A stretch of 55,263 bases of DNA from Acidobacteriaceae bacterium (GCA_003134995.1 PLDC01000011.1:1-55263), one strand, 5' to 3'. Shown: positions 1-9,336, counted from the stretch's first letter. A program made the numbers and translations. Notes: generated by a model from the letters alone, not told the origin.

Positions 1-158
1 GTTTTCCGTCGGTGACGATCTCCGCCTAAGGTTTGGGTAGAGAGTTTCGAGACAGTCCGTAAAAGGGATCTCGGGATCAGCTCGTAACTCCACCCGGTCA
101 AACATGCTGTCCTCTAACAGTCAACACAAGCCACAGTACTGAAGCAGTCCTGGAGAAA

Positions 159-1067
159 GCAGCTTATACGTGGAATGGCCGTAATCAACTCATCAGCCGT
201 GGAACGACGAATTTTGAATACGACTCCTACGGACGGAGGATTCTCAACGCTGCCGGGAACAGCTTATTGTACGAAGGCTGGAACGCTGGACAGGAGCTTT
301 CCGGAACCATGCCCACCGCCAACAGAATTCTCGGAGGTATCGACGAATTCTTCGATCGGATGGATTCTACGGGATCGTACAGCCCAGTTACGGATATTCA
401 CGGGAGTGTCCTTGCGCTCACGAATGCTTCTGGCAACATCACTACGCAATACAACTACGATCCGTTCGGTAGCACTACTAGTTATGGCGGGACAAGCACC
501 AACGTGTTCCAGTACACCGGGCGCGAGAATGACGGGAACGGGCTATAGTTCTACCGCGCTAGATATTACAACCCAGAGTTTGGCCGTTTCCTGAGTGAAG
601 ATCCTACGGGTTTTGCTGGTGGCATAAACCTCTACGACTACACATTTGATAGTCCAACTGATTTTAGCGACCCAAGCGGAAACGCTGGAATTCCCGGAAT
701 ATGCTCCAGTCAACCATTGCCAAACGGCGGGTTTCAGTACTACGGTAATTGGGGAGGGCCTGGCTGGTCCGGTGGGCAGACAGAGCCACTCGAGAAGCTG
801 CCGAACGATTCTAATTTGCTACCCCCTATAGACAATCAGGACGCTTGCTACCGGGCGCATGATTACTGTTACTCAGATGCGCGAATGAACGGCAGGAAGG
901 GCGGCTCTCGGGGAGATGATCCTCCAGGGCCTGACGCGGCCTGCGACGTGCAGCTGAGTCTTTGTCTTGGAAATGTACCCTGGACCCAAACCAACGGCCA
1001 TTTATTATGCTCGGAGGCTCTTTTTCCGCTGCGTGCCCTTTATCTTGGAGTGACGTCTCTTTTCTAA
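159..1067 (+). pseudogene. RHS/YD-repeat C-terminal tip with phospholipase A2-like domain, interrupted by TAG
   Basis: In frame 3 the sequence reads as the last part of an RHS protein: AAYTWNGRNQ, YDSYGRRILNAAGNSLLYEG, YTGRENDGNGL, then the RHS hallmark YRARYY.P..GRF.SEDP and a DPSG motif. RHS similarity starts abruptly near 159, so the long repeat body is missing. At 546-548 the frame has TAG where the second RHS copy in this window (22400 onward) has a tyrosine codon (GL-Y-YYRARYY). After the stop the frame stays open to 1067 and encodes a variable tip with CYRAHDYCY, which aligns with the CCxxHDxCY catalytic motif of phospholipase A2. Family knowledge: RHS tips are polymorphic toxins released from the RHS shell. 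The single stop and the missing 5' end suggest an orphan or decaying cassette. I see no good internal start for the tip; TTG at 717 is the only obvious candidate. Confidence 0.82.
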
Positions 1068-1081
1068 TAAACTGAGGTTTG

Positions 1082-1366
1082 ATGCTACGAGATCAAGTTT
1101 CTAAGATATCGACCTACAGCTGCGCTGGAGTTTCGCTTATCGGCTTGGTGTACTTCGCCTCTCTGCCGAGGCCAGCGGCACTTGACTTCCGGGCACAAAT
1201 GGCGATTTCCCGGTTCGCTGGCTGGATGGCCTTTCTCGCCGCAATGGCTGCATTCAGCGGATTGTTTAGGCAGAACCGAAAAGCCAGAATCCTGACTGTG
1301 GTTCTTGGAATAGGACTATGCTTCCTGTGGGTGGTCATAGCGGCTGGAAATCTGGCAGTCGCATAA
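1082..1366 (+). CDS. Small three-helix membrane protein, candidate immunity protein
   Basis: A 94-residue protein with three hydrophobic stretches (about residues 14-27, 43-61 and 74-93) and basic loops between them. ATG 1082 follows a GAGG at 1074-1077 and lies only 14 bp after the stop of the RHS tip. Genes directly downstream of RHS toxin tips normally encode the cognate immunity protein. A membrane location would suit protection against a lipid-attacking phospholipase A2-like toxin. I recognise no family, so the immunity role rests on position only. Its 3' end overlaps the next ORF by 49 bp if that ORF starts at 1318. Confidence 0.5.
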   Translation: MLRDQVSKISTYSCAGVSLIGLVYFASLPRPAALDFRAQMAISRFAGWMAFLAAMAAFSGLFRQNRKARILTVVLGIGLCFLWVVIAAGNLAVA

Positions 1367-2856
1367 GCGAGGAACTTTCACATCTCTCCTCAGCTATCCA
1401 GCAAAGTAAGGCGAGGGCACATGCGCTTTTCTCACACCTCTATGACCGCCATGAACCCGTGAGCGACGCAAAGATGCTGGGCCTTGCAATCACAGCGTGC
1501 ATTCTCATTGTCATGATTCTCGTGGCAGCGGTTGCTTCGGGGGGAGGCCACACGATGACCTTCTACCTTTTTGGCTCCGGCTTACCGGTTAGTCTGCTCC
1601 TCGGTGCGACCCTCACCGGCATTGCCACCTCGTCTGGCTATCAAGCGTACGAAAAAATACTCGTCCATCACAAAGCGGCGGAAGGAATCATCGCCCTCGC
1701 CGCCTGCGCCCTTTGCTTCTGGGGGCTGTTCCAAATGGCGCAAGCTCGGGGCACGATGGTAGAAAAACTGGCGACTTTAGCCTCTGCGAAATCTTTCGTG
1801 GACGACAACGTTGCTGAGGACGATTCGGCAGAGCCATTGCGCACGGATGAGTCCGCTGAACAGAGGGTCCGAGGTTTGTTGGGGAGCGCGATGGTGAAGA
1901 TCATGCTCGCGGCAGATTTCATTCTGGGTATTCTCGTCGGACTGTTCGTGAAAATTCGAACCAATCACGATTTTGTTTCCTGGCAAGAGATGAAGAGGAC
2001 GGCCAAGAACCTTAGATCACTCGAACAGCGGTCCATCGAACTTCTGTCGTCCATCGAAATTGCCAAAAAGCGCTGCATGGCGGGGATCTTGCGAGCCAAG
2101 CATGTTCAGCGAAAGAAGTGCGTTCCGTATCATCAGGCTCTTCCCTTTGTGCTCATTGTGCTGTCGCTGGCCTCATCTCATGTCCTCGCGCAGACAATCA
2201 ACCACCACGAAGGCATTCTGATCGACGTGAGCGGTTCAATTGGCAAGAGCGGCGGTAACGATGAGCTTTTTCGTGAGTATCTCTTCTGGGTAAAGAAGCT
2301 TCTCCTCACGGAACCTCCAAACTCCCGCGTCTGGGTCTCGGTCATCACGACAGAATCGTTCGGTAGCGTGCGCAGTCTGGTGAAAGGCTGGACGCCTGAT
2401 GCACAGGGTGTATTTACGGACGACCTCGATCACGCCCGTCGTCAACTCGCGGCGAATTTCGAGGCCAAGTCCGCAGGACTCACACCGACTGCGGCCGGAA
2501 CCGACATTATCGGGGGCTTGTGGCAACTCAAGGCGTTGCTCGAATCAGGATCAATGAGCACTTCGAATACGGTCTCAAAGACGATCTGGATCTTCTCCGA
2601 CATGATGAACGAATCGGCCAACTTCAACATGCCAGCCCTCTTGCCGGCTGGGCCCGAGAAAATGATCGAACAGGTGAAGGCCAACGACTTGATAGTGCCT
2701 CTTGCTGGATACAGAATATATGTGATCGGTGCATCACCAGCAGGGCTAAGACCCAAGGCGTGGAGCGTCCTCAGAACATTCTGGACCCTGTATTTCCGAA
2801 AGGCGGGAGCGGATCTCGTTTCATATTCGGCGGAATGCGCGACCCAAAGAGAGTAA
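1318..2856 (+). CDS. Multi-TM protein with C-terminal vWA/MIDAS domain
   Basis: A 512-residue protein. It has four hydrophobic segments in the N-terminal half (about residues 53-75, 80-103, 118-140 and 191-213), a basic coiled stretch (about 220-270), then a fifth hydrophobic segment (about 273-291) ending in a signal-peptidase-like SHVLAQT. After it comes a von Willebrand A-like domain with the MIDAS motif DVSGS, a later T in GTDIIGG and an aspartate in IFSDMMNES. The vWA part is therefore probably extracytoplasmic and metal-binding, a typical protein-protein interaction module. Function unknown. The start is uncertain: ATG 1318 overlaps the preceding gene, while GTG 1459 or ATG 1474 would remove the overlap but lose a plausible helical N-terminus. 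It could also be an old fusion of a membrane protein with a secreted vWA protein. Confidence 0.6.
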   Translation: MLPVGGHSGWKSGSRISEELSHLSSAIQQSKARAHALFSHLYDRHEPVSDAKMLGLAITACILIVMILVAAVASGGGHTMTFYLFGSGLPVSLLLGATLTGIATSSGYQAYEKILVHHKAAEGIIALAACALCFWGLFQMAQARGTMVEKLATLASAKSFVDDNVAEDDSAEPLRTDESAEQRVRGLLGSAMVKIMLAADFILGILVGLFVKIRTNHDFVSWQEMKRTAKNLRSLEQRSIELLSSIEIAKKRCMAGILRAKHVQRKKCVPYHQALPFVLIVLSLASSHVLAQTINHHEGILIDVSGSIGKSGGNDELFREYLFWVKKLLLTEPPNSRVWVSVITTESFGSVRSLVKGWTPDAQGVFTDDLDHARRQLAANFEAKSAGLTPTAAGTDIIGGLWQLKALLESGSMSTSNTVSKTIWIFSDMMNESANFNMPALLPAGPEKMIEQVKANDLIVPLAGYRIYVIGASPAGLRPKAWSVLRTFWTLYFRKAGADLVSYSAECATQRE

Positions 2857-3346
2857 TCGACTCCCAGCTTGGGATAAGAATCTTTAAAATGGTGCCACGT
2901 GCCCCGCAGCTTGGTCCCCACGAAGTCCTTTTTGAATCGATAGCCGATTTCGCGGATTTTGCCTCTTGAAAGGAATTCTCTTTGAAAGCTCAAAACTAGC
3001 CAAAAGGAGGTGCGAAATATAAGGACCTGTCTGAACTCTTCACCCGAAAGCGCGCTAGAGACAGAGCCCGTGAAAATGCATCTCATAATACGGGGTCGGT
3101 GCGAGGCACATACCGACTAAAGTAGGTAAAGTAAAGGTGATCGAGACTTCTCCTGCGCAAGAATGCACCTTGATAGTAAATACAACTGCCGACTCGTTAT
3201 TGACAATTGGTGTCACTGAATGTATCGTCCGATCAATTTAATAGTACGAACAGATCTAACCCCTTCCCTAATTAGTGCATTGCTGCGGAACTCCGCCGCG
3301 GGTAAGCGCAGACAGCAACATTACTGCTAAAGCTAGGAGAATCGTG
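2857..3346. other. Non-coding stretch with the promoter of the next gene
   Basis: About 490 bp without a convincing gene. A long minus-strand frame runs through it, but that frame lies mostly antisense to the vWA gene and resembles no family I know. The right part holds a good sigma70-type promoter (separate entry) before the tail-fibre-like gene. Confidence 0.5.
3200..3228 (+). promoter_or_regulatory. Sigma70-like promoter for the 3347 gene
   Basis: TTGACA at 3200-3205, a 17-bp spacer and TATCGT at 3223-3228. The expected transcript start lies about 110 bp before ATG 3347. The -35 box and spacing are consensus; the -10 box matches 4 of 6. The leader is AT-rich compared with neighbouring DNA. 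Confidence 0.5.
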
Positions 3347-4924
3347 ATGACAAAGTCTGCCATTGATCGCATTGGCATAACACTAGCGCGGTTCTTCTTG
3401 GCGCTGGTGTTCCTCCACCTTGGCGTGGGCAGCATTTTGGTAGCTCAAGTAACAGTTAACACAGGCTCGACGGGCAATGGCATACTGATGAACAACGGAA
3501 GCTCGATAAGTAGTACAACCACAAACCAAGTCTCCATCTGGGCCGACACCTCCACAGGGCGCGCCAAGATCATCAACTACAACTTCGATACGGCTGCGCA
3601 CATTCTAGCTACGTGGGCATGTACGAGCCTAGGCGGAGTTCCTTACGGCGGCGCGCTGGTCGGAGCCACAGGTGTTGCGGCGGAAAGCTGCACGTTGGGC
3701 AACGCCTCCGGCACTGCGATGTTAACGGAAAATTCCAGCGGAAGTCCCAGTTGGGTCCTCGCGCCACTGAACACGCCCTCAACCGCACATCAATGGTTCA
3801 CCTCCTATACGGCTTCCTCGGGAGTTTTCGGAACTGCACAGCCCGCTATTAGTGATCTGACAGCGACCTTCAATCCTCCTCTGTCGCTTTCAACAAATAC
3901 CCTTTCACTTACTTGTGGAGCGGGACAAGTTATGGGTGGGGCAACTCCGTCCTGCACGTCTGCTCCGACGCTGGGTGCAAGCGGCACGCTAGGGTCGCTC
4001 ACAATGGGCAACGCTACCAGCGGGACAATTACGGTGGAGCCGGTCGCTGGGGCTCTTGGTACGGTGATAGTGAGCATTCCGGCAGCAACGGACACATTAG
4101 CGAATCTGGCCGGAACGCAAAGTCTTAGCAACAAGACTGTGGACGGCGTCACGCCTACTACGATGGGATACGTCGATGCGACAAGCAGCATTCAGACACA
4201 GTTGAATGCCAAGGCGCCTTTGGCTTCCCCGACATTTACAGGCACGGTCAAACTGCCTGACGGCACTACTATTACTGCTAGTGGGTTTAGTCTTGGATCA
4301 ACTTTCCCAACGTTGAATCAGAATACCACTGGAACTGCTGGCGGCCTTAGTGGGACGCCGAACATTTCTGTAGGTACGCTTAGCACATCAGGATCGGCGT
4401 CGTTTGGCTCCAATGCCGATAAAATAGGACAGGCAGTAATTACTTCGGATGTTGGACCAATCACATCCGAAGCAATAGTCGTCCAGACTCCTGCGCTCTC
4501 GGCAAGCCGGATTCAAGCGGGTACGACCATCCGTTGCGTAATGTTTGGTGCGAGCAGCGGAGGGACGACACAAGGAACTTCGCCAGTGTTTATCCACGTT
4601 GGTACTGGCGGGAACACCTCAGACACAAAGGTGTTTTCCTATACGATCTCTACGACCGGAAACGGAAATTCGATACCTTTCAAGCTTGAGTTTCTAATTA
4701 CGTTCCGCACCGTCGGCTCAAGCTCAACAGCGTTCGGTAGCGTTGACATCATAAGCAAAGCAAATACCGGCCTGATTACTGCGAGTGCGGTAACCGATAC
4801 TTTAGGTACCTACACCTCGGTTAATACTACCGCTGCCAATTTAATTATATCGTTCGGAATCAGTACTAATGCGAGTCCTGGTCTGACGATTCATAACGCC
4901 GAGATTGAATTCGTGAATCAGTAA
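3347..4924 (+). CDS. Secreted phage tail-fibre-like repeat protein
   Basis: A 525-residue protein starting at ATG 3347, preceded by TAGGAG at 3334-3339. The N-terminus is a typical signal peptide (charged start, hydrophobic core, VAQV cleavage region). The rest is Gly/Ser/Thr/Asn-rich with phage tail-fibre phrases: TLANLAGTQSLSNKTVDG at about residues 248-266 and QLNAKAPLASPTFTGTV at about 284-301. These repeats are known from tail fibres and collar or adhesin-like fibres that form trimeric beta-helices. No other phage structural gene is seen nearby, and phage fibres do not carry Sec signals, so this looks like a fibre module reused as a secreted surface protein. The C-terminal ~150 residues look like a beta-rich receptor-binding or capping domain. 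It is followed 55 bp later by another secreted protein in the same direction. Confidence 0.7.
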   Translation: MTKSAIDRIGITLARFFLALVFLHLGVGSILVAQVTVNTGSTGNGILMNNGSSISSTTTNQVSIWADTSTGRAKIINYNFDTAAHILATWACTSLGGVPYGGALVGATGVAAESCTLGNASGTAMLTENSSGSPSWVLAPLNTPSTAHQWFTSYTASSGVFGTAQPAISDLTATFNPPLSLSTNTLSLTCGAGQVMGGATPSCTSAPTLGASGTLGSLTMGNATSGTITVEPVAGALGTVIVSIPAATDTLANLAGTQSLSNKTVDGVTPTTMGYVDATSSIQTQLNAKAPLASPTFTGTVKLPDGTTITASGFSLGSTFPTLNQNTTGTAGGLSGTPNISVGTLSTSGSASFGSNADKIGQAVITSDVGPITSEAIVVQTPALSASRIQAGTTIRCVMFGASSGGTTQGTSPVFIHVGTGGNTSDTKVFSYTISTTGNGNSIPFKLEFLITFRTVGSSSTAFGSVDIISKANTGLITASAVTDTLGTYTSVNTTAANLIISFGISTNASPGLTIHNAEIEFVNQ

Positions 4925-4979
4925 ACGGGTTTCAGGTCACGCACGTGCTCGATAACCGTGCCGAAAAATAGGAGGGAGT

Positions 4980-6818
4980 TTGCGCGCCTTTCTCGCATTT
5001 GTAGCGTTTTGCTTGCCGGTTGCGGCCCAGACGGTACTCTATGGCAACGCCAAGACACAGATATATGGAGACGTACTAATAAATCCGACAACCACGACCT
5101 ACACCCACGTCTATGTGGTTTTTCCTCCACAAAGCAGCATCCCTAACAATGCGCATTTCACGTCCTACGTTATGACACAGCCAAGCATCGACGGCGTAAC
5201 ATTGGAGGTGCCTTGGAACGTAGTAGAAATTAACCCTCCCACACAGATGGACTGCACGTCCTCTATGCTGCCCGACAAGTGCCAGCCCGACCCCTACGCC
5301 ATAGGCTGGTTTCACACCTACGATAATTGGTCGGCCATAGACGGGAGCGGTTGTAGCGATCAGTCCCCGAATAGCTCGTCCCAGTGGTTCTGCCAGTTCG
5401 GCGGAGTTTATAAAAAAGTTAATTTCGAGCTCTTCGGAATAGGAGATTCACCGACAAACAGCATTACGCCAGCTTATGTAACCGAAAACTTCTGGATTAC
5501 GGCGGCCAGCCCGAGTTATCTGTACCAGGACGTGGTTAACACAATCAATGCCAGTGGATGCGGAGGATACTCGGGAACCCTGAGCCCTACTGGAGCTTTG
5601 TTCCAGGGCAATGGCGCAGGCTACGTAAACGTCAGCGGTTGGAGCAGCGGTCAGCCAACGCCAACTCTGGGGGACACGATTTGGGTCGGCGGCTTTACCG
5701 GACTCGCAGCGGCTCTGAATGTTGAGGGACAATATGGCGCGGCGGTTTACACCGGAAGCACGTGCTCTGGTACATCGCCGACCCCTAATTTCTGCTACGC
5801 ACTATCCGGCGCGGGCTCGGCTTCTGGCACGGGCACGACATCGACAAACCTTGTCAGGGCCGTTGATTCTTGGCCAGTGCCATACGAACTCCCTTATAAG
5901 GCCGCCTGGGAAGCATTCTTGACAGCCGCGATCTATCATTTCAACCACTATACGAATGTCAGTCAAATCGCCTACATCCGGCCTGGAGTTGCCCGCGGGG
6001 GAGAGGCGATACCCTTGTGTACGACGGTAGGGCCGCTGTATGGAATGAATCCACCTTCGTTTCCGGGAACGAACCCTCTGTACGGCCAAGGAACTTGGGA
6101 GGCTTGGTACGCCGCCGTCAACTCCACTGTTACCGCAGCGCAACCGCAGATGCAGATCATGTATTCGATAAATTCCGGCGATTCCCAACACCCAAATGCT
6201 AATTATGCCACACAGGAAGCGATGACAGCGGTATCTTATTCAAACGCGACGGGCCTTTATAACGGGTTTGGAAGTCAAGGCTTGCAAATCGCGGACGACA
6301 CCCCCTTCGGGACGTGCCCCGGCGGGACGGGCGCGCCCACAACCAGCAACAATTGGGGGTGCATGTTTACACAGTATTGGTCTGGCGGGTCAACCTCCAC
6401 CACAGTGCCACTTGAGCTGCAACAGATTGATTGCTCAAACCCGAATGGATACGCCCCCACTGGCACGAACAAGTGCCTTCACGGAACGTCTGGGACGGGC
6501 ATCACAGGGAACCTCGGGCAGGTATACCCGTTTGCCACCTCCAACCATGCCTCAATTCTTGAACTTTATAACGAAGACGCCCTACTTGCGTTTGACCCTT
6601 ACTATTGCGTGATTTCCGGAAGTACCTGCGCCGTTACCGGCAGTCCTACGAGCGATAGCTTCGGAACCGACCTCAGCTTGAACGCTCAAATCAATTTCTT
6701 CAACGCGGCTGGTATATCGTCTGGTTGTAACACAACTTACAACGTTCCGGCGCCGATTTCGGGGACGGGAGGATGCGCCTACGCTGCTACAATCTCATCT
6801 GCTCATGGGCCGCATTGA
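4980..6818 (+). CDS. Secreted protein, possible TIM-barrel glycosidase-like fold
   Basis: A 612-residue protein. TTG 4980 is preferred because GGAGGG (4971-4976) sits just before it and the resulting N-terminus (MRAFLAFVAFCLPVAAQT) is a clean signal peptide. Features that recall (beta/alpha)8 hydrolases are an early IDGVTLEVPW strand, the middle YKAAWEAFLTAAIYHFN helix followed by IAYIRPGVARGGE, and a late ILELYNEDALLAFDP with an acidic residue where a catalytic glutamate could lie. Many Cys residues suggest disulfides in an exported protein. I cannot assign a glycoside hydrolase family, so the fold is an inference. It probably shares a transcript with its secreted neighbours on both sides. 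Confidence 0.5.
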   Translation: MRAFLAFVAFCLPVAAQTVLYGNAKTQIYGDVLINPTTTTYTHVYVVFPPQSSIPNNAHFTSYVMTQPSIDGVTLEVPWNVVEINPPTQMDCTSSMLPDKCQPDPYAIGWFHTYDNWSAIDGSGCSDQSPNSSSQWFCQFGGVYKKVNFELFGIGDSPTNSITPAYVTENFWITAASPSYLYQDVVNTINASGCGGYSGTLSPTGALFQGNGAGYVNVSGWSSGQPTPTLGDTIWVGGFTGLAAALNVEGQYGAAVYTGSTCSGTSPTPNFCYALSGAGSASGTGTTSTNLVRAVDSWPVPYELPYKAAWEAFLTAAIYHFNHYTNVSQIAYIRPGVARGGEAIPLCTTVGPLYGMNPPSFPGTNPLYGQGTWEAWYAAVNSTVTAAQPQMQIMYSINSGDSQHPNANYATQEAMTAVSYSNATGLYNGFGSQGLQIADDTPFGTCPGGTGAPTTSNNWGCMFTQYWSGGSTSTTVPLELQQIDCSNPNGYAPTGTNKCLHGTSGTGITGNLGQVYPFATSNHASILELYNEDALLAFDPYYCVISGSTCAVTGSPTSDSFGTDLSLNAQINFFNAAGISSGCNTTYNVPAPISGTGGCAYAATISSAHGPH

Positions 6819-6921
6819 GGGGAACCGTATGTATGCAGTTTCTTTCATCTTTACGGGGAATATCGACCAGAGTAATATTCCGCCTGTGGAACGTTTTGTA
6901 AATCGAAAAAAGATCAATCCC

Positions 6922-8412
6922 ATGAAAACATACCATCAGAACCGGGGTCTGCTCGAAGTGGCAGTCCGGTTGTCGAAATTCGCTTCTGCAGCCCTAGTCG
7001 GATTCGCATTACTAGCCACCACCCTGGACGCGGAGGCGCAAACCGTCGCGGTGGTTCGCAGCTTCGAGAGCAATGGCCTTTCCGCTTATCCGCTATACGT
7101 TACTCTGACACAAGGCCGCGATGGGAATCTTTATGGAACGACGCTCGGGACGACGCTAGACTTTGGCTCAGTATTTAGGCTTCAAGCGAATGGCGCATTA
7201 ATCAATTTGTACTCGTTTAGCGGCACTACTCAACAAGGTAGTGCGCCTGGCGCGGGCTTGACGCTCGGCAGCGATGGCAATTTCTACGGAACCACAACTT
7301 TCGGGGGAAGTATAAACAATGGCATCCTATTTAGAATTACGCCGGCGGGGGTTTTCACCGTGCTGCATGATTTCGAAGGAGGAAGCGACGGCGGCTTCCC
7401 TGAAGCCCCACCGATACAGGCTTCCGACGGCAACTTCTACGGCACGACGATCGGTTCGCCCAATTCGACGGTGTATAAATACACTCCTGCCGGAAACTTT
7501 AGCACGGTTTATCAATTCGACGGGACCGACGGCCAAAGTATACAGGACGCTCTAATTCAAGGGACTGACGGAAACCTCTACGGGTCCACATACTCGGGTG
7601 GCACGAACAGCTGCGGAACTATTTTTAAAATGACGAGGTCGGGGACAATCCTGTTCTCTTACAGCTTCCCTTGCGGGGCTCGCGGCGCAGGTCCAATTGC
7701 GGGCCTTGTGCAAGCGTCGGACGGCAACTTCTACGGAACCACTTCGTCTGGGGGTACCAGTGCCCTCGGAACCGTCTTCAAAATGACCACAAGAGGCGCA
7801 GTTTCGATTCTTCACAGTTTCCAGGGAGGTTCCTCGGACGGCGCCACTCCGGCCTCGGGCCTCGTGCAAGGAACCGACGGTAACCTGTATGGCAGCACCG
7901 TGTATGGCGGTTCGGAGAATATGGGTACGTTGTTTAAGATAACGACGACAGGAAGCTGTTCGATGTTGTATAGCTTCGTCTCGTCGGTCGGAACCTATCC
8001 CCAAGGCGGGCTCACGCAAGACACCACCGGGCAGTTCTACGGCACTGCGCAAGAGGGCGGTGCCGGCAACGCGGGGAGCGTTTTTAGTCTAAACATGGCG
8101 CTAAGCCCATTCGTAACCTTTGTGCGGCCAACTGGCGGGGTGACCGGGACCGCACAAATTCTTGGCCAAGGTCTAACCGGTACAACCGCTGTCACATTCA
8201 AAGGCGTAGCCGCTACGAGTTTCAAAGTCCTGAGTGATACCTATTTGACCGCAGTTATCCCGGTTGGCGCTGTGACGGGACTAGTGCAGGTAACCACTCC
8301 CGCCGGTACGCTGACCAGCAACAGAAATTTCCAGATAATCGCTGGCACATCTAACTCTGTAAGACAACAACCTAAACAGCCGATTTCGCACGCCGCGAAG
8401 AAGACGAACTGA
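6922..8412 (+). CDS. Secreted GloVer-repeat protein with C-terminal IPT/TIG domain
   Basis: A 496-residue protein. ATG 6922 gives a good signal peptide ending in DAEAQT; longer in-frame starts (6805, 6829) would bury it. The body is a tandem repeat of about 50 residues with the recurring phrases ASDGNFYGTT, GTDGNLYGST, GTIFKMT and LYSF. This matches the GloVer (choice-of-anchor tandem) repeat common in secreted proteins of Acidobacteriota, Verrucomicrobia and Gloeobacter. At least seven repeat units are visible, forming a probable beta-propeller-like array. The last ~80 residues (ILGQGLTGTTAVTFKG, VPAGAVTGLVQVTTPAG-like) look like an IPT/TIG immunoglobulin-like domain. Function is unknown beyond a cell-surface or secreted location. 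Confidence 0.8.
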   Translation: MKTYHQNRGLLEVAVRLSKFASAALVGFALLATTLDAEAQTVAVVRSFESNGLSAYPLYVTLTQGRDGNLYGTTLGTTLDFGSVFRLQANGALINLYSFSGTTQQGSAPGAGLTLGSDGNFYGTTTFGGSINNGILFRITPAGVFTVLHDFEGGSDGGFPEAPPIQASDGNFYGTTIGSPNSTVYKYTPAGNFSTVYQFDGTDGQSIQDALIQGTDGNLYGSTYSGGTNSCGTIFKMTRSGTILFSYSFPCGARGAGPIAGLVQASDGNFYGTTSSGGTSALGTVFKMTTRGAVSILHSFQGGSSDGATPASGLVQGTDGNLYGSTVYGGSENMGTLFKITTTGSCSMLYSFVSSVGTYPQGGLTQDTTGQFYGTAQEGGAGNAGSVFSLNMALSPFVTFVRPTGGVTGTAQILGQGLTGTTAVTFKGVAATSFKVLSDTYLTAVIPVGAVTGLVQVTTPAGTLTSNRNFQIIAGTSNSVRQQPKQPISHAAKKTN

Positions 8413-8824
8413 GGGAGAGTCCTCGGCCCCTAACAGCAGCCCCTTGGGGGAATGAGACAGGTCTGCGACCAGTCGTTCCTCGGGTCGCAACGCTACTCGC
8501 CGTGAACAGCACTCATGTGGCCGTTCAAGCGACAAGGTTGGTCGATTGGAAGCGCACTTCCCCTGCAAGTTCTAACAATGCAACGCATCCTATTCGATAT
8601 TGCTTCGGCATCAGCCAGATGAGATGTGGTAGCTCGTAATGTCGGAGCGCAGGCCCGAGCGCGCGGCTAAGCAGCACGGATCGGCAGACCAAACGGCACC
8701 GGAAACAGGATTGAGAGGCCGACAGGTGTTCCGAAAGCGATTTGAGATAACGAGGGGCACATGTGGTAGCATTTGTTGTCGCTAGCAATCCCTGATTCGA
8801 GCGCAAAACCAGGAGGCCTCAAAG
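8413..8824. other. Non-coding stretch before the UvrA-type cluster
   Basis: About 410 bp. Two minus-strand frames cover it but look like noise. The segment ATGTGGTAGC occurs twice (near 8622 and 8761). The right end holds a strong ribosome site, AGGAGG at 8811-8816, eight bases before GTG 8825. It probably contains the cluster promoter, which I could not place. Confidence 0.4.
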
Positions 8825-9310
8825 GTGAGCAACTTCAATGTCGCCAGACCGTTGAGCTGGAACGAATGCCAAAGTCTCACTGAGGTGGGCTCAGACGTAT
8901 TTGCCGCGCTCGAACGGGTCGGAAAGCTCGATTTCACGATGCTGAAAAATAAGCTCGGTGTGGAGAAAGGCTGGTCGCCGGAGTATCAGGAAGAAGTCGA
9001 AGAGCTATATCGCCGTTTTTTAGCCCTTAATATTGTTTATCGAGATCGAAAAGTTTGCCCGACAGGTCCGATCGACGAATTCTGGCATGCTCACATTCTT
9101 GATACTCGTGCATACGCGCGGGACTGCGACTTTCTGTTCGGTCATTTCCTTCACCACTTCCCTTATTTCGGGATGCGTGGGCCGGATGATCGCGCAGACT
9201 TGGAGACCGCGTTCAACGATAGCAGGACTCTCTTCATTCATCACTTTGGAATCGACCCCTGCGGAGGCGAGACGCAGGCGCGAGGCTGCTCGCCCCAGCG
9301 CTGCCCCTAG
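8825..9310 (+). CDS. GRDP-like small protein with Cys-rich C-terminal tail
   Basis: A 161-residue protein from GTG 8825, with a perfect AGGAGG eight bases upstream. Its core (about residues 50-140) has the hallmark of the glycine-rich-domain-containing-protein-like family: a Tyr/Arg-rich helix, PTGPIDEFWHAHILDT, then YARDCDFLFGHFLHH. The invariant WHxHI suggests a metal or ligand site. The final ~20 residues are different in kind: polar, Gly/Pro-rich, with three Cys (PCGGE, RGCS, QRCP). It is the first gene of a tight run of methyltransferase and oxygenase genes. One possibility is that the tail is a modified peptide and the folded part its leader; another is that it is a small metal-binding partner protein. 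No experimental role is known to me for this arrangement. Confidence 0.6.
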   Translation: MSNFNVARPLSWNECQSLTEVGSDVFAALERVGKLDFTMLKNKLGVEKGWSPEYQEEVEELYRRFLALNIVYRDRKVCPTGPIDEFWHAHILDTRAYARDCDFLFGHFLHHFPYFGMRGPDDRADLETAFNDSRTLFIHHFGIDPCGGETQARGCSPQRCP

Positions 9311-9336
9311 CTTTTTGCTGCCGGACCTTGGCTCTT

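Noticed and set aside
546..548. TAG read as pyrrolysine or recoded
   Set aside because: No sign of the recoding machinery; the equivalent residue in the other RHS copy is tyrosine, so a point mutation is simpler.
2442..3086. 214-codon minus-strand frame
   Set aside because: Most of it is antisense to the vWA gene, and the protein shows no motif, signal or family resemblance.
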